NCBI GenBank assembly: GCA_021799945.1
Contig: JAJYZK010000202.1
Span: 1-6,188 of the forward strand
DNA from: Acidobacteriota bacterium
Lineage (GTDB): Bacteria > Acidobacteriota > Terriglobia > Terriglobales > Acidobacteriaceae
DNA: 6,188 nucleotides
Reading direction: 5' to 3'
Position 1 is the stretch's first letter; every line of letters starts with the position of its first letter. Positions 1 to 5,860 of this stretch are shown here, one piece after another. The notes below the pieces were generated by a model, which did no database searches, was not told where the DNA came from, and saw nothing but the letters and a program-made list of their open reading frames with translations. Made by a program: the position numbers and the translations under genes.

Positions 1-12
1 TCAGCAAAACCT

Positions 13-89
13 CGGGGAGTGGCTCAGCCTGGTAGAGCACCTGGTTCGGGACCAGGGGGTCGGAGGTTCGAATCCTCTCTCCCCGACCA
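13..89 (+). tRNA. tRNA-Pro, anticodon CGG
   Basis: Complete 77-nt cloverleaf. The acceptor stem pairs CGGGGAG (13-19) with CTCCCCG (79-85), followed by discriminator A86 and a genomically encoded CCA (87-89). The D stem is GCTC/GAGC (22-25 with 35-38). The anticodon stem is CCTGG/CCAGG (40-44 with 52-56) around loop TTCGGGA, giving anticodon CGG at 47-49 with G37 next to it, as expected for proline tRNAs; it reads CCG codons. The T stem is GGAGG/CCTCT (62-66 with 74-78, one G-T wobble) with loop TTCGAAT. The window opens 12 bases upstream, so its promoter is not visible, and no clear terminator hairpin follows it. Confidence 0.97.
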
Positions 90-175
90 TATAGCTCCAT
101 TCTTCTCCTCCCAGCTCCATTCGTTACAACATCGAACGGCAGACCGCCGGTGAAGGACCTCCGGCCAAGGTTTAG

Positions 176-274
176 GCCCGCGCGGCGGCCGGTGGTCCGC
201 CGGACCGCGCCAGGATGGCGGAGGTCATGCGCCGCCACGGCCTCACGCCGGCGCCGCCTCCACCTTCGGCGTAG
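176..274 (+). pseudogene. possible degraded C-terminal coding remnant
   Basis: One plus-strand frame reads like a protein end: GGPPDRARMAEVMRRHGLTP, then AP, a short proline run, and a TAG stop at 272-274. It is bounded upstream by another TAG at 173-175, so it cannot be an intact gene. From memory the style resembles C-terminal tails of some cupin-domain proteins, or an integrase 'RHGL.PAP' segment, but I cannot decide and no domain core is present. The same frame continues after the stop to a TGA at 362-364 with KELLGELLGPN-like text, which includes a duplicated 12-nt unit. It may equally be chance coding-like text in GC-rich DNA. Confidence 0.2.
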
Positions 275-292
275 AAGCCACGGCGCGTCAAA

Positions 293-316
293 GAGCTGCT
301 CGGCGAGCTGCTCGGC
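293..316. repeat. perfect tandem duplication, 2 x 12 nt
   Basis: GAGCTGCTCGGC occurs twice back to back (293-304 and 305-316) with no mismatch. A multiple of three keeps either strand's frame open, as ELLG-ELLG in one plus frame. It lies about 30 bases upstream of the -35 box of the repressor promoter. No function can be assigned; replication slippage is the simplest origin. Confidence 0.8.
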
Positions 317-344
317 CCAAATCGCAAAATCTTCGATACTGCTC

Positions 345-373
345 TTGACACCGCGCCGCTTTGATGTGTTACT
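345..373 (+). promoter_or_regulatory. sigma70-like promoter of the blaI-like repressor
   Basis: A perfect -35 hexamer TTGACA (345-350) is followed after 17 bases by GTTACT (368-373), a weak -10 strengthened by an extended TG element (365-366). Transcription would be expected to start around 380-381, only about 5 bases before the ATG at 386, so the transcript would be almost or fully leaderless. Consistent with this, there is no Shine-Dalgarno sequence in front of the ATG. The -10 lies inside the palindromic operator. Confidence 0.65.
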
Positions 374-384
374 GTCGGTAACAC
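366..384. promoter_or_regulatory. palindromic operator, probable repressor autoregulatory site
   Basis: GTGTTAC (366-372) and GTAACAC (378-384) form a perfect inverted repeat of 7-bp arms around a 5-bp centre TGTCG. The element covers the -10 box and the expected transcription start, and ends one base before the repressor ATG. BlaI/MecI/CopY-family dimers are known to bind short palindromes with TACA/TGTA-type half-sites that overlap their own promoters; the position here fits that mechanism, although the half-site is GTTAC/GTAAC. Binding by the adjacent repressor is inferred from position and symmetry. Confidence 0.75.
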
Positions 385-385
385 G

Positions 386-817
386 ATGAAGCCGACTCGC
401 CGATCTTCTCCCCCACCGCGTCATAACCCAGCCGAGCTGGGAGAGCTGGAGAGCAGCATTCTTTCTATTGTGTGGCGGGAGCGATCCGTTACAGCCGAGC
501 AGGTCCGCGAAGGCCTCGAACGCCGGCTGACGGATTCGACGGTTCGCACCATGCTGCGCCGGCTTGAGGGAAAAGGCTACATCGAACACACACTGGAAAA
601 CCGGGCCTTCGTGTATCGCCCCGCAGAATCGCGACAGCGCGTCGCCGGCCGCGCCGCGAAGCGCATCGTGGACTGGCTTTGCGCTGGATCCGTGGAAACG
701 CTGCTGGTCGGAATGGTGGATTCCAAGGTATTGGACCGCGCTGAGCTGCAGCGGCTCGCTAAGCGAATCGCCGCCGTGCGCGAGCTGGACGAAGCTAAGT
801 CCGAAGAGAAGGGTTAG
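386..817 (+). CDS. BlaI/MecI/CopY-family transcriptional repressor
   Basis: A 143-residue protein of the penicillinase-repressor family, the usual family length being about 120-140. After a basic, proline-rich N-terminal tail (1-14), residues 15-80 form the winged helix: LGELESSILSIVW as helix 1, SVTAEQV as helix 2, DSTVRTMLRRLEGKGYI (50-66) as recognition helix, and RAFVYRPA (73-80) as wing. Residues 83-131 are helical and should provide the dimerisation arm, which in staphylococcal BlaI carries the inactivating cleavage site. The start is fixed by a TGA in frame at 362-364 and by the operator ending at 384; no ribosome binding site is present, which supports leaderless translation. The next gene on the strand, 112 bases on, is an M56 protease, the classic partner of this family. 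DNA binding and autorepression are known for the family; the target genes here beyond the local operator are unknown. Confidence 0.93.
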   Translation: MKPTRRSSPPPRHNPAELGELESSILSIVWRERSVTAEQVREGLERRLTDSTVRTMLRRLEGKGYIEHTLENRAFVYRPAESRQRVAGRAAKRIVDWLCAGSVETLLVGMVDSKVLDRAELQRLAKRIAAVRELDEAKSEEKG

Positions 818-844
818 CGCGGCAGGCCGGGAGTTTGCCGGAAT

Positions 845-879
845 ACTCGCTCATGTTTCCGCCCGGCGGTGCGGCGAGT
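845..879 (+). other. hairpin in the repressor-protease gap
   Basis: In the 112-base gap, ACTCGC (845-850) can pair with GCGAGT (874-879) around a GC-rich loop. There is no T-run after it, so it does not look like an intrinsic terminator. It could tune the ratio of repressor to protease or stabilise the mRNA, or it may be incidental. I see no clear second promoter in the gap, so the two genes are probably cotranscribed. Confidence 0.3.
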
Positions 880-917
880 GACTGAAAATCACCGGTTTTG
901 CGGATGGGAAATTGCTT

Positions 918-922
918 GGAGG
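918..922 (+). promoter_or_regulatory. ribosome binding site of the M56 protease gene
   Basis: GGAGG lies 7 bases upstream of the ATG at 930-932, a strong and well-spaced Shine-Dalgarno that fixes this start. It contrasts with the missing site in front of the repressor: the first gene appears near-leaderless and the second uses canonical initiation. Confidence 0.85.
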
Positions 923-929
923 TTGACCC

Positions 930-3026
930 ATGCTCGCTATTCTGGTTGAAGCCGTCCTTCGGTCCCTCATCCTTGCGCTGGCGGTTTGGGCGGGCCTGCG
1001 GATCTTCCGCGTCCAGGACGTAGTTTCGCAGCGCTATGCATGGTCCGCAGTTCTGGCGGGCGCCCTGCTGATGCCGGCGGCGCTGCTGTGCGCCATGCGT
1101 TGGCATATCTTCCCCCGGGCCACGATTTCGGCGCCGGCCTCGCTCGAACCGATTCAGGCCGCGCTCACGCCCATGACGCCGGCGCCGTCAGGAGCAGCCG
1201 CATCGGCCGGCGCCAGAAGCGTCGGATCGCAGCCGGACCCAGGCCGCAGATTTCGAGTGGAGCGAGCGGCCGGCCGCAACCTCGATCACGCTCCATCCTC
1301 CGCCTCAGCTCCGCCGCGCGGCGCAAAATGGTCGCCGTTCGGAGTCGCGTTGTGGGCGTACTCGCTGATCGCCGCGGCGCTCCTCGGCCGTCTGGCCCTG
1401 GGCATCGCGGGCGCGATACGGCTCTGGCGTTCGTCCAATCCCGCTGCATTGGGCGGCGCAGCGCGCACCGGCGTGAACTTCGAACTGCGCACCAGCCATC
1501 GTATCTCCGCCCCGGTGACCATCGGCTCGGGCGTTGTGCTGCCCGCGGACTATGCAGGCTGGAGCGAGGAGAAGCTTCGCATTGTTCTTGCGCACGAGCG
1601 CTCGCATGTAAGTCTGCGCGATTTTCATTGGCAGATTCTCGCCTCCCTGTATGCGGCTTTGACCTGGTTCAGCCCGCTGGGGTGGTGGCTCAAGCGCAAA
1701 CTCTCCGATCTTGGCGAGGCCATCAGCGACCGCTCCGGCCTCCAAGCAGCTTCAAACCGCTCGGCCTATGCCCAGATTCTGCTCGAATTTGCAGCCGCGC
1801 CGCGCCCCGCTCTCGAAGGAGTCGCCATGGCCCGCCCCAGCACCATCGCCCGCCGCATCGATCAGCTCTTCAACGACAGTTACCTCCGCCAGGCATTCGC
1901 CGGGGGCAGAGGCGCGCGCATCGCTGTTCTTGTCCTTTCCGCCGCGCTGTTTGCCGCGGGCGCCGTGGTCCATGTGCGGGCTGCGACGCAGGCGAAGACC
2001 GCCGCAATGGGCGGAGGCGCCGCGACAGCCACCTCGGCGGCGGCGGCGGCGCTCCAGGTTCCTGCGCCGGTTCCTGCTCCAACTCCTGCGCTGGCTCCTG
2101 CGCCGTCAGCATCGCGGATGGCTTTCGCGGCGGCGGCGACTTTGACCGCCCCCTCGGCGCCCGCCCTGCCGGAGATCGCGCTTGCGAGTCCTCCGGCTGC
2201 CCCGGCGGCATTGATGGCTTTCCGGGCCGGCGCGGCCCAATCCCAGGCGACCTTCGATCGCAACCTGTCGTTCAACGGCACGCTCGATCTCTCGGTCAGC
2301 ACCGCTTCGGGCGACATTACTTTTACCCGTGGATCGGCCAATCAGATTCACATTCACGGCGTAGTCCGGGCCAACGGGAACGGCGACCCGGCGCAGGTGC
2401 AACGGCTTGCCGCGAATCCGCCGATCGAGCAGCAGGGAAGCACGATCCGCATTGGCGGACATGAGCAAGACCTGCACAACGTCAGCATCAGCTACCAGAT
2501 TGTGGCGCCGGCCGACACCCTGCTCAACGCCGTCACGGCCTCGGGGGACATCGCCGATACCGGCGTGGGGGTGGGGCCGAAGTTGACCACGGCATCCGGG
2601 AACATCAAGGCTACCGGGCTGCAAGGTGGATTTAAGGCGCAAACCGCATCCGGCAATATCGCCATCGTCAGTGCGGGCCAGGGCGGGGCCAGGGCCCAGA
2701 CGGGTTCGGGCGACATCGAACTGACAGGCGTGAACGGAGCGCTCCAGGCGCAAACCGGATCGGGCGCGATCAAGGCGGTTGGAAAACCCACCTCCCCGTG
2801 GAAGCTTCAGACCGGCTCCGGCAACATTGAGGTGGTAACGGGAAGCGCGCCGATGGATATCGACGCCTCAACGGGTTCAGGGGCCATATCCACTCTCTCG
2901 GCTCCCTCGCCCTCGTCCCTGGCGATGCAAAGTTCGAGGGATCAGCACCACCTGCGCGTGCAACTCAACGGAGGCGGTCCTGAGGTCCGCGCGGAGACCG
3001 GCTCCGGAGATATTCGCATCGATTAG
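930..3026 (+). CDS. BlaR1-like M56 membrane metalloprotease with C-terminal DUF4097-like sensor
   Basis: A 698-residue membrane protein. Predicted transmembrane helices lie near residues 1-24, 37-56, 137-165 and 330-350, the four-helix topology of BlaR1/MecR1. Between helices 3 and 4, on the expected cytoplasmic side, is the zinc motif HERSH (222-226, HExxH). E263 in LGEAISD follows 37 residues later and fits the glutamate ligand of this family. After helix 4 comes a long Ala/Pro-rich linker (351-440), then a beta-rich domain (441-698) with nine T(A/G)SG(D/N/A)I motifs, typical of DUF4097/putative adhesin folds, expected outside the cytoplasmic membrane. The penicillin-binding domain of true BlaR1, with its SxxK active site, is absent. 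By analogy, signal perception outside would activate the protease and inactivate the upstream repressor; this is inferred. The signal is unknown, but cell-envelope status is a reasonable guess. Confidence 0.9.
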   Translation: MLAILVEAVLRSLILALAVWAGLRIFRVQDVVSQRYAWSAVLAGALLMPAALLCAMRWHIFPRATISAPASLEPIQAALTPMTPAPSGAAASAGARSVGSQPDPGRRFRVERAAGRNLDHAPSSASAPPRGAKWSPFGVALWAYSLIAAALLGRLALGIAGAIRLWRSSNPAALGGAARTGVNFELRTSHRISAPVTIGSGVVLPADYAGWSEEKLRIVLAHERSHVSLRDFHWQILASLYAALTWFSPLGWWLKRKLSDLGEAISDRSGLQAASNRSAYAQILLEFAAAPRPALEGVAMARPSTIARRIDQLFNDSYLRQAFAGGRGARIAVLVLSAALFAAGAVVHVRAATQAKTAAMGGGAATATSAAAAALQVPAPVPAPTPALAPAPSASRMAFAAAATLTAPSAPALPEIALASPPAAPAALMAFRAGAAQSQATFDRNLSFNGTLDLSVSTASGDITFTRGSANQIHIHGVVRANGNGDPAQVQRLAANPPIEQQGSTIRIGGHEQDLHNVSISYQIVAPADTLLNAVTASGDIADTGVGVGPKLTTASGNIKATGLQGGFKAQTASGNIAIVSAGQGGARAQTGSGDIELTGVNGALQAQTGSGAIKAVGKPTSPWKLQTGSGNIEVVTGSAPMDIDASTGSGAISTLSAPSPSSLAMQSSRDQHHLRVQLNGGGPEVRAETGSGDIRID
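2058..2105 (+). repeat. 4 x 12-nt repeat encoding a Pro/Ala linker
   Basis: Four imperfect 12-nt units encode VPAP, VPAP, TPAL and APAP (protease residues 377-392). They sit in the low-complexity linker between the last membrane helix and the beta-rich sensor. Such Pro/Ala runs form extended spacers, so copy-number change here would alter how far the sensor stands from the membrane without breaking the frame. Confidence 0.75.
2301..3014 (+). repeat. nine T-x-SG-x-I repeats of the sensor domain
   Basis: The motif T(A/G)SG(D/N/A)I starts at protein residues 458, 536, 554, 572, 591, 609, 628, 648 and 690. From 536 to 648 the spacing is a regular 18-20 residues, the pitch expected for one rung of a right-handed beta-solenoid; the first and last copies are set apart by 78 and 42 residues. 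The early copies are TASG and the later ones TGSG, which suggests growth by local duplication. The fold is inferred from this periodicity. Confidence 0.8.
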
Positions 3027-3040
3027 CCGGCCACTGTCAC

Positions 3041-3086
3041 ATACCGGGAGCGCGGGTTGGGTTCGCCGGCGCTCCCGATATTTCCT
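3041..3086 (+). terminator. terminator-like hairpin after the M56 gene
   Basis: CGGGAGCGC (3045-3053) pairs perfectly with GCGCTCCCG (3069-3077) around a 15-base loop, and ATA/TAT extends the stem past one mismatch. On the plus strand TTTCCT follows, a short and interrupted U tract. It lies 18 bases after the M56 stop codon and between two convergent genes, so it may serve both directions, though the minus-strand side lacks a U tract. Confidence 0.55.
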
Positions 3087-3135
3087 CGGCGCCGCATAGC
3101 CTCGAACGTTCGCGGCGCGATCCGCCAGCCCGGGA

Positions 3136-3165
3136 TCCGCAAATCCGGAATTCGCAAATCCGGGA
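3136..3165. repeat. 15-bp tandem repeat between convergent genes
   Basis: Two adjacent 15-bp units (3136-3150 and 3151-3165) match at 13 of 15 positions, with the identical core CGCAAATCCGG in both. They lie about 25 bases beyond the stop of the res gene. The unit could belong to a dispersed intergenic repeat family, but only this one locus is visible in the window. Confidence 0.75.
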
Positions 3166-3187
3166 AACCAGAGCGCCTTGGCTGCGG

Positions 3188-5860
3188 CTAAGCAACGAGG
3201 CCGGCAAAGGTCCGGTTAATCTGTATCCGGTCGTGCGGCAGCAGCGCATACTTCCACGGCTTGTCGCTGACGGCGGTCGCCCGTTCGCACCACGCAATCG
3301 CCGCCTTGGCCTTCTTTTGCACGACAGCGTCATCCATATCGGTTGCCCGCTTGATCTCGCACAGATAACGCCCCAGAGCCGTCTCGACGATGAAGTCGGG
3401 ATTGTAGTTGTCGTCGTCCGAGTAATGAATCTTCAGCACATCCTTCGGCGGTTTCAGCCACTTCACCACCTCGGCATCGTCTTCAAGAATCGTCGCAAAG
3501 CGCCGTTCGCTATCGGAATCGAATTTCAGCGTCGAATACAGGCACTTTCCGAATCCTCCAAAAACCATTCCGCGAATCAGAAGTTTCTCTTCAACCGGCT
3601 GGCGGAAGTTTCTCGCGCTCTTGCCCAGTTCTATCTCCGCACTGCCCGGTCTAAGGGTCTGGAATCCCTTCGGCGCTGAGGACACATAGCTCGTAGCCTT
3701 CTCCACAAAGTGCTGGTTCATTTGCGTATGCACCAGCCGCACCAACTCGTCCTGGTGGTATTCGAGCACGTTGCGAACCTCCTCTTCCGTCGGCAGGTAG
3801 GATTGCAAATGCCGCACAAGCTGACCCGCCAGCTTGTAGAGCAGCGCCGAATGATCGTCGTAGCTGATATCGTTCTTATCAATCAATCCTCGAACGATAT
3901 AGTTTTCCAGCCTCGGCTCCTGCGCCACGCCGTCCCCGCTCACAATCCGGAAGCGCTGGTTGTCCGTCAGGCGCTGGATGAGCAGGTCTTTCGCCACAGG
4001 CGGATACCGGACATTGCTGCATTCCAGATCGAAGTCCTCGTAGCCAACCGTCACGTCATCCGACGGCTGCACCACAATCAGCGGGATGTCAATATTCAGA
4101 TCCACGAACGCATTCGCCGTCTTCTCCACGATGCGTGCAACATCCGGCGGCTCAGGGAAAACTCCGGCCAGCTCGCCCTGCGCCGGACGATCCATCTCCA
4201 TCTGTTCCATTACTTTGGCAATAAGCTTCTGCCGGATCTCCGGCCTCTTCAGGTCGCCGGAGCGGCTCAGCCGCTCAAAGTCCTGCTGGATGATCTTGTA
4301 GGCGGTCTCCGCCACTCTCCGCTCCGGCTCTGTTTTGAAGAGCGGCTGCTGCGCCGCCGCAGGCAAGGCCGTTCCCGAAGGCGGCTCCGGCATGGGAGTC
4401 AGGCCCAGCACCGAAAGAATCGTCGGCGCAATCGTAACCGCCCGCGTCGGCTTGTCGGGAATATCCCGGCCAATCACGATGCCGGTCTTGATGATCGAAT
4501 TCGGATCGTTGGCGTGGTCCACAATCTCCTGGAACTTGTCATGCGAGACGATGGTCAACAGATCGACCGCAGCCACGCCCGTGCGCTTGCCATAGGGCAG
4601 GCGCAGCCCGCGCCCGATCGACTGCTCCACCAGCGTGCGGGAGTTCGCCGCGCGCAGCGGCACAATCGTGTACAGGTTGGTCACGTCCCAACCCTCTTTC
4701 AGCATGTTCACGTGGATCACTATCTCGGTCTGGTTCGCCGGGTCTTCCACGCTCAGCAACTGCTGCACCGTCTCGTCTTTTTCTTCGCCGCTCTGGTTGG
4801 AGTGGACCGTAATCACGCGTCCTTTGTAGCGGCCTTCAAAGAAAACAGGAGCCTCAATCCGCCTCAGCAGGTCATTCGCGTGGCCTGTATCCTTGGCCAC
4901 CACCAGCATGAACGGCTTCACCAGCGGCCGTCCCGTATCCCGCGAATAAATGTCGAGCTGCACCTTCGTGTGTTCGTGCGCACGAATGCCGTCCTGCAGC
5001 TTCAGCTCCTCCAGGCCGTCTTCGTTGTAGTTCTCCGCGCGGAAGTTCTCCCGCGTCAGCACCGCGGGCTCCTTCACAAATCCATCGCGCAGCGCCGAGG
5101 CCAGCGGATAGCTGTAAATCACGTTCTTGAAGTCCGTCGCTCTGCCGCCTGTTTCAATCTGCGGCGTCGCCGTCAGCTCCAGCCCCAGAATCGGATTCAG
5201 CTCGTTGATGGCGCGCATTCCGGCCTTGCCCCGGTAGCGATGGCTCTCGTCCATCAGCAGAACCAGATCGTCCAGCTTCGACAGATACTCGAAGTAGCTC
5301 TCGCCGATGTACTCGCTCAACCGCTTGATGCGCGGGCTGGCGCCGCCGCGCACCTCGGCGTTGATCTTCGAGATGTTGAAGATGTTGATGTGGATGCCGC
5401 TGTCGCCGAACAGGTCCGCCGAGCGAATACCGCGCCCGCTCTCGTAGTTGTCGCCGGTGATGATCTCCGGCGGGTTAACGGCAAAGTCCGACAGTCCCTG
5501 AAAGACGTACTTCGGCGAGCCGGGCGTGAAGTCGGCAATCAGCTTGTTGTAGATGGTCAGATTCGGGGCCAGAACAAAAAAGTGGCGAATGTTCCAGGCC
5601 TGTTGCAGATAGGCGATAAACGCGCCCATCAGCCGTGTCTTGCCCACTCCGGTGGCCAGCGCGAAGCAGAGCGAGGCAAACTCACGCTCAAAGTCCGTCA
5701 CCGCGGGAAATTCGTTCCGGATCGCCTCCAGCGCGCGCGCCGTGTCCGCGGCTTTTTCCAGCGGCAGCAGATCGCACACGCGGTCCAGAATTTGCAGCGC
5801 TTCCATCTGCGGAGGCCGCAGGCTCAGCCGGTGCTCAATCTGGTAGACGGCGGGCCTCAT
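3188..5860 (-). CDS. res: type III restriction endonuclease subunit Res (helicase-nuclease)
   Basis: An 890-residue protein, near the usual 900-1000 of type III Res subunits. With Mod it forms the complex that translocates on DNA between two asymmetric sites and cuts unmodified DNA. The superfamily 2 motifs are intact: RPPQ near residue 16 as a Q-tip-like element, ATGVGKT (69-75, Walker A), DESH (204-207, Walker B), LTATP (229-233, motif III), LKEGWDV (387-393, motif V region) and QSIGRGLR (413-420, motif VI). The C-terminal nuclease has PD (821-822) and EIK (835-837), a complete PD-(D/E)xK core, with SERRF (784-788) as a likely supporting acidic helix. The ATG overlaps the mod stop codon as ATGA, indicating translational coupling. 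No frameshift or missing catalytic residue is seen, so the enzyme should be active. Its recognition site is set by Mod and cannot be read here. Confidence 0.94.
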   Translation of the reverse strand: MRPAVYQIEHRLSLRPPQMEALQILDRVCDLLPLEKAADTARALEAIRNEFPAVTDFEREFASLCFALATGVGKTRLMGAFIAYLQQAWNIRHFFVLAPNLTIYNKLIADFTPGSPKYVFQGLSDFAVNPPEIITGDNYESGRGIRSADLFGDSGIHINIFNISKINAEVRGGASPRIKRLSEYIGESYFEYLSKLDDLVLLMDESHRYRGKAGMRAINELNPILGLELTATPQIETGGRATDFKNVIYSYPLASALRDGFVKEPAVLTRENFRAENYNEDGLEELKLQDGIRAHEHTKVQLDIYSRDTGRPLVKPFMLVVAKDTGHANDLLRRIEAPVFFEGRYKGRVITVHSNQSGEEKDETVQQLLSVEDPANQTEIVIHVNMLKEGWDVTNLYTIVPLRAANSRTLVEQSIGRGLRLPYGKRTGVAAVDLLTIVSHDKFQEIVDHANDPNSIIKTGIVIGRDIPDKPTRAVTIAPTILSVLGLTPMPEPPSGTALPAAAQQPLFKTEPERRVAETAYKIIQQDFERLSRSGDLKRPEIRQKLIAKVMEQMEMDRPAQGELAGVFPEPPDVARIVEKTANAFVDLNIDIPLIVVQPSDDVTVGYEDFDLECSNVRYPPVAKDLLIQRLTDNQRFRIVSGDGVAQEPRLENYIVRGLIDKNDISYDDHSALLYKLAGQLVRHLQSYLPTEEEVRNVLEYHQDELVRLVHTQMNQHFVEKATSYVSSAPKGFQTLRPGSAEIELGKSARNFRQPVEEKLLIRGMVFGGFGKCLYSTLKFDSDSERRFATILEDDAEVVKWLKPPKDVLKIHYSDDDNYNPDFIVETALGRYLCEIKRATDMDDAVVQKKAKAAIAWCERATAVSDKPWKYALLPHDRIQINRTFAGLVA

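Larger units (their letters stand above)
90..344. other. intergenic stretch without a convincing intact gene
   Basis: This stretch separates the tRNA from the repressor promoter. Its left part is pyrimidine-rich and contains the direct repeat AGCTCCATTC twice (93-102 and 113-122). The middle is very GC-rich and includes a small palindrome, GGTCCG-C-CGGACC (194-206). Short open frames exist on both strands, but none has a ribosome binding site, a recognisable full domain or a plausible start. The only candidate coding material is the remnant listed separately at 176-274. Confidence 0.6.

Noticed and set aside
66..89. The tRNA 3' end as an attachment site of an integrated element.
   Set aside because: No second copy of the tRNA 3' end was seen in the window and there is no integrase or excision gene.
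172..384. A 70-codon minus-strand frame starting in the operator.
   Set aside because: Its start lies inside the palindrome, there is no ribosome binding site, and the product is low-complexity Ser/Gly/Arg text.
150..389. A 79-codon open frame upstream of the repressor.
   Set aside because: Very Arg/Ser-rich text, no ribosome binding site, and it runs through the promoter, operator and into the repressor start.
845..879. The gap hairpin as an intrinsic terminator separating the repressor from the protease gene.
   Set aside because: The stem is only 6 bp with a long loop, and no U tract follows.
1880..2341. Ala-rich minus-strand frames opposite the linker of the M56 protein.
   Set aside because: They mirror the Pro/Ala low-complexity stretch of the sense strand and carry no motif or translation signal.
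986..2464. A 492-codon open frame on the plus strand within the M56 gene.
   Set aside because: It is an out-of-frame shadow: Arg/Gly/Ala-rich text with no domain, inside a gene whose own frame has a strong ribosome binding site, HExxH and membrane helices.
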